A stretch of 64,000 nt of DNA from Paludibacter sp. Its GTDB lineage: Bacteria > Bacteroidota > Bacteroidia > Bacteroidales > Paludibacteraceae. Made by a program: the position numbers and the translations under genes. The notes beneath the pieces were generated by a model, which saw only the letters and a list, made by a program, of their open reading frames with translations, was not told the origin of the DNA and made no database searches. The DNA lies in the NCBI GenBank assembly GCA_028710415.1, contig JAQTUE010000017.1, positions 62,001 to 126,000 on the forward strand, in the 5' to 3' direction. How positions within the stretch are numbered: position 1 is the first letter of the stretch; each line of letters opens with the position of its first letter. This document shows positions 9,170 to 17,832 of this stretch, piece after piece.

Positions 9170-10780
9170 ATGAATAGACATTTAAATTTAGTACTCTCAT
9201 TTTGTTTGCTTTTTCTTTTTCAAGGTCAGGCTAAAAACCTGTATGTAGCGACCACAGGGAATGATACAACCGGAACAGGATCCATAACAGCGCCTTTTGC
9301 AACCATCATGAAAGCACATTCTTCTGTTGTGGCAGGAGATACGGTTTTTATACGTGGTGGAAAGTATGTGATGACCGAATCTCAAATTTATTCAAAAGTG
9401 AGTATTTGGGCATACATAAACTACCTGGACAAAAGTGGAACTTCTGCAACGAAACGCATTTGTTACTGGGCATATCCGGGTGAACATCCGATATTTGATT
9501 TGTCAAATGTGAAACCCGCCAACTACCGGAATACTGTTTTCTATACAACCGGGTCATGGCTTCATATCAAAGGATTGGAAGTGATCGGGACACAGGTTAC
9601 TATATTAACCCACACCCAGTCGGAATGTTTCAGGAACGAAGGAAGCAACAATATCTTTGAACAGTTGAGCATGCACGACGGAATGGCCATTGGCTTTTAC
9701 CTGACCAAAGGATCGAATAACCTGGTGCTGAATTGTGATGCCTATCGCAACTGGGACAGTGTTTCTGAAAGTGGAAAAGGCGGCAATACTGATGGTTTTG
9801 GTGGACATCCATCGAAGGGCGGAACAGGGAATGTGTTTCGGGGATGCCGGGCATGGTTTAACAGCGACGATGGGTACGATTGCATCAATGCCTATGAATC
9901 CATTGTTTTTGAAAACAGTTGGTCGTTCTATAATGGTTATACGCCTGATTTTGTAAGCCGGGGTGATGGCAATGGCTTCAAAGCGGGTGGCTACGGGCAG
10001 GCTCCTGTCGTTTCAGGTTTACCAAGTCCGATACCGGCTCATACAGTTCGTTTTTGCATGGCTTACCGGAATAAGGCAAATGGAATTTATGCTAACCACC
10101 ATGTTGTTACCGGAAGCAACTGGTCAAACAATACCGCCTATCGGAATTCTACGAATTACAATATGTTGAGTCAGAAAATTACGAAAAGCACGATTACCGG
10201 AAACGATACAACGCTCGATTGCCCCGGGATAAATCATGTTTTACATAACAATATTTCCTTTAAATATTCTACCCAAACTGAAACTGCCAATCTGGGAACA
10301 AGTACGGATACTTACAACTCATTCTCTCCAAATCCCGGTGTTACAGTTGATGCCACTGATTTTTTGAGTACAGATGAATCGCTATTGATAGCAGCACGTC
10401 AACCCGATGGAAGCCTGCCTATCGTAAACTTTTTGAGACTCAAGCAAGGCAGTGATTTGATTGATAAAGGCATGAACCTCGGTTTTAGTTTCATAGGACT
10501 GGCACCTGATTTAGGAGCATTTGAATCAAATTATTCTACCGGACTTGAACCTGAAAATTACAGTCAGCAATCGCTTTTCTATCCAAATCCGGTTCATCAA
10601 AATATATACTTTACCCGGCAAATGAAGTCAGTTGAGATCTTTGATTTTCAGGGCAAATTAATTTCTTCAGCACAACAGGTAAATCAATTGAATCTTTCAG
10701 CTTTAAAGAATGGAATTTATCTTCTGAGAGCGAAACAGGATAATGACAATAGCGTGATGCAAAAATTAATCAAAAATTGA
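9170..10780 (+). CDS. PL9 pectate lyase with T9SS sorting domain
   Basis: A 536-residue secreted polysaccharide lyase. After a signal peptide comes the PL9 opening (NLYVATTGNDTTGTG, then APFATI and GDTVFIRGG). The beta-helix carries the calcium-site segments GGNTDGFG and NSDDGYDC and the catalytic base region DGNGFKAGG with Lys271. PL9 enzymes cleave polygalacturonate by beta-elimination. From about residue 470 the protein changes to a T9SS type A sorting domain (FYPNPVHQN..., then LNLSALKNGIYLLRAK), so it should be exported to the cell surface or medium. An ATG 33 bp upstream would add a non-signal-like peptide, so the ATG that begins the signal peptide was chosen. A paralogue lacking the sorting domain follows. 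Confidence 0.88.
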   Translation: MNRHLNLVLSFCLLFLFQGQAKNLYVATTGNDTTGTGSITAPFATIMKAHSSVVAGDTVFIRGGKYVMTESQIYSKVSIWAYINYLDKSGTSATKRICYWAYPGEHPIFDLSNVKPANYRNTVFYTTGSWLHIKGLEVIGTQVTILTHTQSECFRNEGSNNIFEQLSMHDGMAIGFYLTKGSNNLVLNCDAYRNWDSVSESGKGGNTDGFGGHPSKGGTGNVFRGCRAWFNSDDGYDCINAYESIVFENSWSFYNGYTPDFVSRGDGNGFKAGGYGQAPVVSGLPSPIPAHTVRFCMAYRNKANGIYANHHVVTGSNWSNNTAYRNSTNYNMLSQKITKSTITGNDTTLDCPGINHVLHNNISFKYSTQTETANLGTSTDTYNSFSPNPGVTVDATDFLSTDESLLIAARQPDGSLPIVNFLRLKQGSDLIDKGMNLGFSFIGLAPDLGAFESNYSTGLEPENYSQQSLFYPNPVHQNIYFTRQMKSVEIFDFQGKLISSAQQVNQLNLSALKNGIYLLRAKQDNDNSVMQKLIKN

Positions 10781-10854
10781 AGTACCTAAATCAAACTAAA
10801 ATATACATGGTACTGGCAATATGTGTTTGAATATATTTTATAATCCTAACGAAT

Positions 10855-11619
10855 CTAAGTAACAGAAACTAAATAATGTCGTATTATTTTATTTTAAATA
10901 AGGGACTAAGGGTTTGATCTTTTTGCTTAATATTTCTACTGAGTCCTCACGATCAGATGATCGAACAACAATAACGATAACCGTAAAGAGTAAAAAACAG
11001 ATGTTGGAAATCTGATTAATAGAGCTTTACAATTATTTTAATAATATTTTTTGTTGTATTTCATTTCTTTCATTTAAAACCTTATTTTTTTGTTCAACCT
11101 TAGTAGCCTGATTACCTCCCCTAAACCCAACCTTATTCTTTGATTGATTGTCTACGGATAAAAGTCCACTCAAAGAATAAGGTTTAATATTAGGGGTCAA
11201 CTTTGCTACTAAGGTTACAATATAAAAAAAATGATAAGGATTTTTATATTATAACATCTATAAAATCAACAAGTTGTGTAATTATAAAACATATCAATCA
11301 TTATTTAAGAAAAAAAACCAATTTATTAAAAGGTTTCCCGAACATATATTACAATATAGTTGGGTTGAAAAATAGGATTTATGGTCCACTGATTAATAGC
11401 AAATTACAACATGTTATATAGAAGGGGTAAAAAACAAAAATATGGCACATTCCGGTTTATCGGAAAGGTTTTTAATTCAAAGCCCTTATTTTTAGATATT
11501 AACCCTTCGTAAAAACCAAACTCCCCATATTAAAACCCTTATTTCCTTATTTAGAAAAGCAATTTTAGTCGTAAATTTCAAGAAATAAAACAGGACAAAT
11601 TATTGTTCCAACTACTTAA
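10855..11619 (+). repeat. Nested-hairpin element, copy 2, split by ~480 bp
   Basis: The left part (10855-10940) matches copy 1 from CTAAGTAACAGAAAC through AAATAAGGGACTAAGGG to TTTCTACT. The match resumes near 11423 (AGGGGTAAAAAACAAAAAT) and runs to the right terminus CTACTTAA. It has the ~23-bp long-form insert (TTCCGGTTTATCGGAA). Its right end stops two bases before the start codon of the second PL9 gene, so it would form much of that gene's leader. The intervening DNA contains a second, related hairpin unit. Confidence 0.8.
10941..11422. repeat. Insert within nested-hairpin copy 2, carrying a related hairpin unit
   Basis: This DNA separates the two halves of copy 2. It contains an imperfect inverted repeat with arms at 11096-11143 and 11170-11216, sharing AACCTTAGTAGC, CCCCTAA and CCTTATTCTTTGA. 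The reverse complement of the left arm matches 46053-46135 (AATAAGGTTGGG, then TTAGGGG, CTACTAAGG and AACAAAAATAAGG). It therefore looks like a second, related hairpin family inserted into the first. No convincing gene is present. Confidence 0.6.
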
Positions 11620-11621
11620 CT

Positions 11622-12947
11622 ATGAAAAGATATCTTAGTATCATATTTGCATTTTGTTTCTTATTTCATTCTGAGAACCATGCAAAAACCTATTTCGTAT
11701 CCGTCAACGGGAACGATACTACCAACGTGGGAACAGTCTCTGCCCCTTTTGCAACAATCATGCGTGCCCAGCAATACGTCTCTGCCGGGGATACGGTCTA
11801 TATCCGGGGTGGAATCTATAAAATGAAAGAGAACCAGATTGCCGAAAGATCAAGGATTTGGGTGTATGTCCATGCCTTAACTAAGAGCGGTACTCCGGGA
11901 AAATTTATAAATTATTGGGCATACCCGAAAGAACATCCTGTTTTCGATCTGGCGAATGTAAAACCTGCCGACAAAAGGGTGATTGCATTTAATGTTACCG
12001 GGTCCTGGATTCATATCAAAGGACTGGAAGTCATTCATACCCAGGTGACCATAAAAACTCACACTCAATCGGAATGCTTTCATAATGAAGGAAGTAACAA
12101 TGTCTACGAACAGCTATCGATGCATGATGGGCAAGCCATTGGTTTTTTCCTGACCAAAGGCTCCAACAACCTGATCCTGAATTGTGATGCTTACCGCAAC
12201 TGGGATTATACTTCGGAGGGAGGACGTGGTGGTAATGCGGACGGTTTTGGGTGTCATCCCCAGCCGGAGGGAAAAGGAAATATCTTCCGCGGTTGCCGTG
12301 CGTGGTTTAACAGCGACGATGGTTACGATTGTATTCGCTCATACGAATCGGTAACGTTCGATCATTGCTGGGCATTCTATAACGGTTATAGCACTGACTT
12401 CAAAAGCCTGGGCGACGGGAATGGTTTCAAAGCGGGTGGCTGGGGATTAGTAAAAGATCGCCGGGTCCCGGACTCAATACCTATGCACGTTGTACAGTTT
12501 TGCCTGGCGGTAAAAAACAAAGCGAATGGCTTTTACTCCAACCATCAACCCGGAGGCAGTTATTGGTACAACAATACCGCCTGTTACAATGGAACCAACT
12601 TCAACATGCTGAACCGTGATAAAGATTTTTCGGCTGATGTATCGGGTTATAATCATACTTTAACAAACAACCTGTCCTTTGCTCCCAAGACGTATGAAAC
12701 ACAATGGATTGATACTACAAAATGCAGGCTTAAAAACAATTCATTCTCAATTCCACTTCAGGTTTCCAAATCAGATTTTGAAAGCCTTGATGAATCCCAG
12801 CTGGTTGCCCCCCGGAAAGCCGATGGCAGTTTGCCTGATATTACGTTTATGCACTTGAAGAAAGGCAGTAAACTGATTGATAAAGGCGCAGATATTGGTT
12901 TTAAATTTTCCGGTAAGAAACCTGATTTGGGAGCATTTGAGTATTAG
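11622..12947 (+). CDS. PL9 pectate lyase, without sorting domain
   Basis: A 441-residue paralogue of the preceding PL9 enzyme with the same landmarks in the same order: signal peptide, YFVSVNGNDTT, APFATI, GGNADGFG, NSDDGYDC and DGNGFKAGG with the presumed catalytic base Lys270. It ends right after the shared DLGAFE-type strand and has no T9SS tail, so it is predicted to stay periplasmic or leave by another route. The pair suggests a local duplication with a split in location. The nested-hairpin element ends two bases before its start codon, and a run of TTGATTGG repeats begins right after its stop. Confidence 0.87.
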   Translation: MKRYLSIIFAFCFLFHSENHAKTYFVSVNGNDTTNVGTVSAPFATIMRAQQYVSAGDTVYIRGGIYKMKENQIAERSRIWVYVHALTKSGTPGKFINYWAYPKEHPVFDLANVKPADKRVIAFNVTGSWIHIKGLEVIHTQVTIKTHTQSECFHNEGSNNVYEQLSMHDGQAIGFFLTKGSNNLILNCDAYRNWDYTSEGGRGGNADGFGCHPQPEGKGNIFRGCRAWFNSDDGYDCIRSYESVTFDHCWAFYNGYSTDFKSLGDGNGFKAGGWGLVKDRRVPDSIPMHVVQFCLAVKNKANGFYSNHQPGGSYWYNNTACYNGTNFNMLNRDKDFSADVSGYNHTLTNNLSFAPKTYETQWIDTTKCRLKNNSFSIPLQVSKSDFESLDESQLVAPRKADGSLPDITFMHLKKGSKLIDKGADIGFKFSGKKPDLGAFEY

Positions 12948-13170
12948 TTGATTGGTTAATTGGTTGATTGGTTGATTGGTTGATTGGTTGATTAAGTTGA
13001 TTGAGTTGATTGAGTTGATTGAGTTGATTGAGTTAATTAGTTAATTAAGTTGAATTGAATGGTAGAATAAGTTGTTATTCCAATTGCAGAATGCTTCTAT
13101 CACAATAACGCGGAACACGGAACACTGAACGCGGAACACTCTCTTCAAACCTTTCAAACCTTTCAAACTC
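12948..13170 (+). repeat. Three-word composite repeat: TTGATTGG / CGGAACAC / CCTTTCAAA
   Basis: Directly after the PL9 stop codon comes a run of TTGATTGG and TTGATTGAG units (to about 13050), then CGGAACAC-type words (13109-13140), then CCTTTCAAA units. The same three words follow in the same order at 13621-13925 and 46147-46370, and in inverse order and orientation at 16075-16500. Units vary by a base or two, as expected from slippage and drift. Confidence 0.8.
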
Positions 13171-13189
13171 TACTATCAGGGAACTGGTA

Positions 13190-13375
13190 GATGATACCAT
13201 CACAATGCCATGATGATACACTGGTTTCGTAATAGTTAAGCGGTAGTTACGCTATAATTACGTATATAACCCGTATCCATTAAAAGGAGCGTAATATATG
13301 CGTATATACCGCATAAGGTTACGGAAACATCAAAAGAATGAGAGTATCATCATGGTATCATCATGGCATTATCCT
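13190..13375. repeat. Long-range inverted repeat, possible structured element
   Basis: A perfect 16-bp inverted repeat, AATGCCATGATGATAC (13204-13219) against GTATCATCATGGCATT (13355-13370), encloses about 135 bp. Inside, TGGTTTCGTAA pairs imperfectly with TTACGGAAACA and further TACG/CGTA stems follow. No gene is visible. It could be a decayed hairpin element or a non-coding RNA. Confidence 0.6.
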
Positions 13376-13439
13376 GGTATATTGCTAAAGCGACTTTTAC
13401 CATAATTACAAATTTACTCGCCATGTCTGGCACACAAAC

Positions 13440-13477
13440 AAAAAACCTCTGTAAACATTTAGTTTACAGAGGTTTTT
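13440..13477 (-). terminator. Rho-independent terminator after tRNA-Arg
   Basis: AACCTCTGTAAAC and GTTTACAGAGGTT form a 13-bp stem with a short loop. On the minus strand it is followed by a T-rich run (TTTTTTGTTTG). It begins one base past the CCA end of the tRNA. Confidence 0.85.
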
Positions 13478-13478
13478 A

Positions 13479-13555
13479 TGGTGACCGCGACAGGATTCAA
13501 ACCTGTAACCCCCACATCCGTAGTGTGGTACTCTATTCAGTTGAGCTACGCAGCC
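13479..13555 (-). tRNA. tRNA-Arg(ACG)
   Basis: The minus strand gives a 77-nt cloverleaf. The acceptor stem GGCTGCG pairs with CGCGGTC through two wobble pairs, the D-stem is GCTC/GAGT, and the anticodon arm CCACA-CTACGGA-TGTGG places ACG at positions 34-36. The T-arm ACAGG-TTTGAAT-CCTGT is canonical, the discriminator base is A, and CCA is encoded. ACG is read as ICG after deamination and serves CGN arginine codons. A terminator follows at once. The tRNA sits alone between two repeat composites. Confidence 0.93.
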
Positions 13556-13620
13556 ATTGGTTTTCTTTAGCGAGTGCAAAGATAGGCATTTTTTTAAAAC
13601 TACAAAGCCTTTATTGAAAA

Positions 13621-13925
13621 AAAGTTGATTAGTTTATTAAGTTGATTGGTTAATTGGCTGATTGATTGGTTAATTGGTTAATTGGCTGTTTGGTTAATTG
13701 GTCAATTAGTTAATTGGTTGATTGGTTAATTGGTTGATTAAGTTCATTAGAGAATTGGTTCATAAGTAAGATCTATGACCGATAATCTAATTCTAAACGC
13801 AAAACACGGAACGCAGAACACGGAACACGGAACTTTCAAACCTTTCAAATGGAGTATTCGACATCCCGATTTATCGGGACTTCAAACTCTTCAAACGCAG
13901 AACACGGAACGCGGAACGCGAAACG
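13621..13925 (+). repeat. Three-word composite repeat, left side of rnr
   Basis: TTGATTGG/TTAATTGG units (to about 13760) are followed by ACACGGAAC words (13800-13830), CCTTTCAAA units, the short palindrome ATCCCGATTTATCGGGA, a TTCAAACTC run and GGAACGCGGAACGCG up to the rnr stop codon. With the oppositely oriented composite upstream of rnr it brackets that gene as an inverted pair. Confidence 0.8.
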
Positions 13926-16067
13926 TCATGCTACCACAAAATCCAACTGCTTCTTATCCAGGTTAGCGCGTGCAACTTTCACTGTAATGCCATCACCAAG
14001 CTGGTAACGCCTGTGTAACTTACGACCGATCAAACAATAGTTTTTATCATCAAAAGTATAATAATCATCATCCAATTCACGGATAGGAATCATACCCTCG
14101 CATTTATTTTCGATCAGTTCAACATAAATTCCCCATTCGGTAACACCGGAGATGACCCCATCGAACACTTGTCCCAGACGGTCAGCCATAAACTCAACCT
14201 GCTTGTATTTGATGGAAGCACGCTCCGCATTGGAAGCCAGTTGTTCCATATCGGAGCTGTGCTGGCAATACTCTTCGTATTCAGTAGCGCTTACGCTGCG
14301 ACCACCGTCAGCATATTTTTCAAGAAGCCGATGTACCATCATATCCGGATAACGGCGGATAGGAGACGTAAAATGCGTGTAGAAGTCAAATGCCAGTCCG
14401 TAGTGTCCCAGGTTGCTGGTGGAATAGACAGCCTTTGCCATAGAACGGATTGCCAGCGTTTCAATCAGGTCCTGTTCTTTCTTGCCCTGGACCTCATCGA
14501 GCAATGCATTGATGGAAGCCGAAACCGCAGTTTGTTTGCCGCTTGTCTTCAGGTTATATCCAAAACGCTTGATAAACACTGCAAATGTGTTCAACTTGTC
14601 CGGGTTTGGCACATCATGGATACGATAGACAAAAGTCTTTGCTTTTTGACCTTTACCCGGCCGGCCTATATGGGTTGCCACGGTCTTATTTGCCAGCAAC
14701 ATAAATTCTTCAATCATTTTATTGGCATCCTTCTGTTCTTTAAAGAAAACAGAAGTAGGTTTCCCTTTGTCGTCAATTTCAAAACGGACCTCTACCCTAT
14801 CGAAGGCAATAGCACCATCCTGGAATCGTTTCGCACGAAGAATCTTAGCCAGCCTATCCAAGGTAAGCACTTCTTCCTTAAAATCACCTTCCCCTGTTTC
14901 AATGATCACCTGCGCTTCTTCATAGGCAAACCTGCGGTTACTGCAGGTTACTGTCTTGGCAATCTGGTAATGTTGCAGTTCGGCTTTATCATTAAGCTGG
15001 AAGATGATCGAATAAGTCAGTTTGTCTTCATTGGGGCGAAGGGAACAAATGCCATTCGACAAATGCTCGGGCAACATAGGGATCGTACGATCCACCAGGT
15101 ATACCGAAGTGGCACGTTGCTCTGCCTCTGTCTCAATAATACTTTCAGGGCGAACGTAATGGGTAACGTCGGCAATATGGACACCCACTTCCCAGAGTCC
15201 GTTATCCAGCTTACGCAAAGACAAGGCATCATCAAAATCCTTGGCATCACGTGGGTCAACAGTAAAAGTAGTCACATTGCGCATATCGATTCGTTTTGCC
15301 ACTTCTTCAAGGGTAATACCGGCATCAATTTTTGCAGCTGCTGCCTCTACATCTTCGGGATATTTATACGGCAATCCGAATTCAGCCAGGATAGCATGCA
15401 TTTCAGTATTGTTATCCCCTTTATCACCAAGGATATCAATGACCTCTCCTACCGGGTTTTTAGCATTCGGTTCCCAGTCGAGTAACTTAACGACTGCTTT
15501 TTGCCCGGTCTTTCCACCTTTCAATTTGTTTTTCGGAATAAAAATATCGTTGGTCATGATCCTGTTATCCAGGGTCAGGAATGCATAATTTTCCGACACA
15601 TCAAGTATGCCTACAAAAGTATCCTTAGCCCGTTTGATGATTTCCACAACCTCTCCTTCGGGTTGCTGTCCTTTGCGCCGTGCATACAGGAATACCTTGA
15701 CAACATCATTCAGCAAGGCATGGTTGGTCTTCCGTTCCGGGATAAATACCGCCTCGCCTCCATCATCCGGAGCCAGAAAGGTCTTTACTCCCTGACGTTC
15801 TATGGTGCCGGAAATATATCCGCCACGGGTATTGACTTTAAACATGCCACGAGATATCTCGGTCAAAAAATCCTCTTCCAGCAATTCATACAGCAGTTGA
15901 TTGACAAATATCCGTTGTGATTCGGACTTTATATTCAGCAGTGAAGAAATTTGTTTGTAATTAAACGTTTTATCCTGATTTTCGTTAAATACATTGATAA
16001 TATTACGCACCAGTTCGGTCTTGCGTATGCGTGTGCTGGGAGCGGCAGGTCTTTTCTTTTTTGACAT
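13926..16067 (-). CDS. rnr: Ribonuclease R
   Basis: A 713-residue 3'-5' exoribonuclease of the RNase II/RNB family. An N-terminal winged-helix domain (residues ~15-78) and cold-shock-type OB domains lead into the catalytic RNB domain. Its DPRDAKDFDDA motif near residue 269 supplies the magnesium-binding aspartates. A C-terminal S1 domain and a basic start (MSKKKRP) complete the RNase R order. It degrades structured RNA in mRNA turnover and rRNA quality control in the cytoplasm. A 438-residue open frame on the other strand is only its shadow. Both flanks are repeat composites, so it is probably a single-gene transcript. Confidence 0.95.
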   Translation of the reverse strand: MSKKKRPAAPSTRIRKTELVRNIINVFNENQDKTFNYKQISSLLNIKSESQRIFVNQLLYELLEEDFLTEISRGMFKVNTRGGYISGTIERQGVKTFLAPDDGGEAVFIPERKTNHALLNDVVKVFLYARRKGQQPEGEVVEIIKRAKDTFVGILDVSENYAFLTLDNRIMTNDIFIPKNKLKGGKTGQKAVVKLLDWEPNAKNPVGEVIDILGDKGDNNTEMHAILAEFGLPYKYPEDVEAAAAKIDAGITLEEVAKRIDMRNVTTFTVDPRDAKDFDDALSLRKLDNGLWEVGVHIADVTHYVRPESIIETEAEQRATSVYLVDRTIPMLPEHLSNGICSLRPNEDKLTYSIIFQLNDKAELQHYQIAKTVTCSNRRFAYEEAQVIIETGEGDFKEEVLTLDRLAKILRAKRFQDGAIAFDRVEVRFEIDDKGKPTSVFFKEQKDANKMIEEFMLLANKTVATHIGRPGKGQKAKTFVYRIHDVPNPDKLNTFAVFIKRFGYNLKTSGKQTAVSASINALLDEVQGKKEQDLIETLAIRSMAKAVYSTSNLGHYGLAFDFYTHFTSPIRRYPDMMVHRLLEKYADGGRSVSATEYEEYCQHSSDMEQLASNAERASIKYKQVEFMADRLGQVFDGVISGVTEWGIYVELIENKCEGMIPIRELDDDYYTFDDKNYCLIGRKLHRRYQLGDGITVKVARANLDKKQLDFVVA

Positions 16068-16074
16068 GATTCTT

Positions 16075-16500
16075 TATTTTGTGTTCCGTGTTCCTTTTTA
16101 AAGAGTTTGAAAGGTTTGATGTTTGAAAAGTTTGAAAGTTACTTAGCATTCAGTGTTCTGCGTTCCGCGTTTCGTGTTTGAAAGGTTTGAAGTTTGAAAG
16201 GTTTGAGAGGTTTCAAAACCAGATAGAGTTTAGCGTTTATCTTACGATTCCCTTTTATTATATCACCTTTCAACTTTATAAATCAACCATTCAACTTATT
16301 TAACTCATTCAACTTAATTAACCAGTCAACTTAATCAACCAATTAACCAATCAACTTAATCAACCAATTAACCAGTCAACTTAATCAACCAATTAACCAG
16401 TCAACTTAATCAACCAATTAACTCAATCAACTTAATCAACCAATTAACGAATCAACTTAATCAACCAATTAACCAATTAACCAATCAACTAATCAACCAA
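16075..16500 (-). repeat. Three-word composite repeat, right side of rnr, inverted
   Basis: Reading rightwards: GTGTTCCGTGTTCC words, TTTGAAAGGTTTGA units, TTCCGCGTTTCGTG, more TTTGAAAGG, and then about 200 bp of CAACTTAATCAACCAATTAACC units. On the minus strand this has the same words and order as the composites at 12948 and 13621. Lipid-kinase promoter DNA begins right after it. Confidence 0.8.
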
Positions 16501-16582
16501 CTGCAAATATACAACAAAGCATTGATACGAATGGTTTTTCAGACATATAAAGTTAAATTTTTAATTATCGATAATTTATTTG

Positions 16583-16590
16583 TACTTTCG
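16583..16590 (+). promoter_or_regulatory. Probable -7 promoter element of the lipid kinase gene
   Basis: TACTTTCG, followed by CAAC, fits the Bacteroidota -7 consensus TAnnTTTG with one mismatch. It lies 42 bp before the chosen start codon. No clear TTG at -33 is seen. Confidence 0.45.
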
Positions 16591-16632
16591 CAACTCAATT
16601 CATCACCAGAAACAATCAGGTTAAGAAACAAT

Positions 16633-17517
16633 ATGAAATCGAAAATTGCTTTTATTATCAATCCATTTTCGGGTACCGGAAAGAAAGAGGACATTCCGGC
16701 ATTAATCAAACAGGTTTTAGATCCAAAGTTATTTGAACCTGAAATTGTTTTTACAGAGAGTCGTGGGCACGGTACCGAGCTGGCAAAGTCCTTCGTGGAC
16801 AAGGGTTTTAATATTGTGGTTGCTGTGGGTGGTGATGGCACGGTCAATGAAGTAGGACGTTCCCTCGTACATACCAACACATCGCTTGGCATTGTTCCTA
16901 TCGGTTCCGGCAATGGACTGGCGCGCCACCTGGGCATTCCTATGAACACAAAAAAGGCGATCCACCAATTGAACCATTCAGAACCGATCCTGATGGATTA
17001 CGGATTAATAAACAAACGTCCTTTCTTTTGCACCTGCGGTACAGGTTTCGATGCTTATGTGAGCACTGAATTCGCCAAAGGCAAAAAACGAGGCGTAATG
17101 AGTTACATTGAAAAAATCATTACCGGATATTTCTCCTACAAATCACAAAACTATCATTTGCAGGGCGAAGGTATTGATTTAAACACAAAGGCTTTTGTTA
17201 TCACCTTTGCAAATGCCTCCCAATGGGGTAACAACGCATACATTGCCCCTCAGGCAAGTGTGCAGGATGGAAAACTGGACATTTCCATCATGAGTAACTT
17301 CCCCATCATTGCCATCCCTACCCTGGCCTTGCAGCTTTTTGCCAAGACTATCGACAAAGATTTATTTATGACAACACTCCGTTCTGAAAAGATTACCATG
17401 ATACGTGAAGAATCGGGTCCTTTCCATTATGATGGTGAACCCTATGAAGAAGGGAAAGAAATAGAGATACAGACAATAGCTGATGGGTTGAAAGTATTGG
17501 TGCATAAAAGGTATTAG
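16633..17517 (+). CDS. Diacylglycerol kinase family lipid kinase (YegS/BmrU-like)
   Basis: A 294-residue cytoplasmic kinase. The N-terminal nucleotide-binding region has FIINPFSG and the signature VVAVGGDGTVNEV, with GGDGT near residue 65, followed by GIVPIGSGNGLARHLGIP. The C-terminal beta-sandwich ends in the family's HYDGEP segment. Such enzymes phosphorylate diacylglycerol or related lipids using ATP. A longer reading frame starts 111 bp upstream, but it would include the -7 promoter box, so the start opening with MKSKIAFIINP was chosen. It appears monocistronic. Confidence 0.9.
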   Translation: MKSKIAFIINPFSGTGKKEDIPALIKQVLDPKLFEPEIVFTESRGHGTELAKSFVDKGFNIVVAVGGDGTVNEVGRSLVHTNTSLGIVPIGSGNGLARHLGIPMNTKKAIHQLNHSEPILMDYGLINKRPFFCTCGTGFDAYVSTEFAKGKKRGVMSYIEKIITGYFSYKSQNYHLQGEGIDLNTKAFVITFANASQWGNNAYIAPQASVQDGKLDISIMSNFPIIAIPTLALQLFAKTIDKDLFMTTLRSEKITMIREESGPFHYDGEPYEEGKEIEIQTIADGLKVLVHKRY

Positions 17518-17534
17518 CAGAAGGAGATAGTATT

Positions 17535-17692
17535 TTAGTGATATTAACTTCGTTGATATTATTTCAATGATATTATTTTCAATGATATTATTTCATTGAT
17601 ATTAATTCTTTGATATTATTTCAATGATATTAATTCTTTGATATTAATTCATTGATATTAATTCATTGATATTAATTCTTTGATATTAATTG
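17535..17692. repeat. Tandem 14-15 bp repeat GATATTAATTCTTT
   Basis: About eleven head-to-tail units of GATATTAATTCTTT or GATATTATTTCAAT, mostly 14 bp and some 15 bp long. It lies between the lipid kinase and the broken GH28 gene, and no gene lies within it. Confidence 0.85.
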
Positions 17693-17832
17693 AGAGTCCC
17701 TTCATTGAACTAATAAAGGAAACACTTTCCATCTGACTACAAAGGCTTACGAAACAGGTACAAACTTTAAGACGTACAAAAAACAACAAATTGCACGAGG
17801 TATTTCGAGGTTCTCTTATGAATTTGGGGGTT

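Noticed and set aside
11203-11421. 72-codon frame inside the split hairpin element
   Set aside because: AT-rich, no family features, no promoter; treated as non-coding insert.
1-13000. A classical Sus-type polysaccharide utilisation locus
   Set aside because: Pectin enzymes are clustered, but no susC/susD pair is found beside them in this window; the only receptor (20.9-23.3 kb) is of another class and has no SusD partner.
12948-13060. Possible CRISPR array
   Set aside because: The repeats are 8-bp units without unique spacers and no cas genes are nearby; the same applies to the other tandem runs.
13363-13617. 84-codon frame crossing the tRNA-Arg gene
   Set aside because: It runs through a tRNA and its terminator and encodes nothing recognisable.
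14169-15485. 438-codon open frame on the plus strand opposite rnr
   Set aside because: It lies wholly antisense to the well-supported RNase R gene, has no family motif, and is one of several overlapping open frames there.
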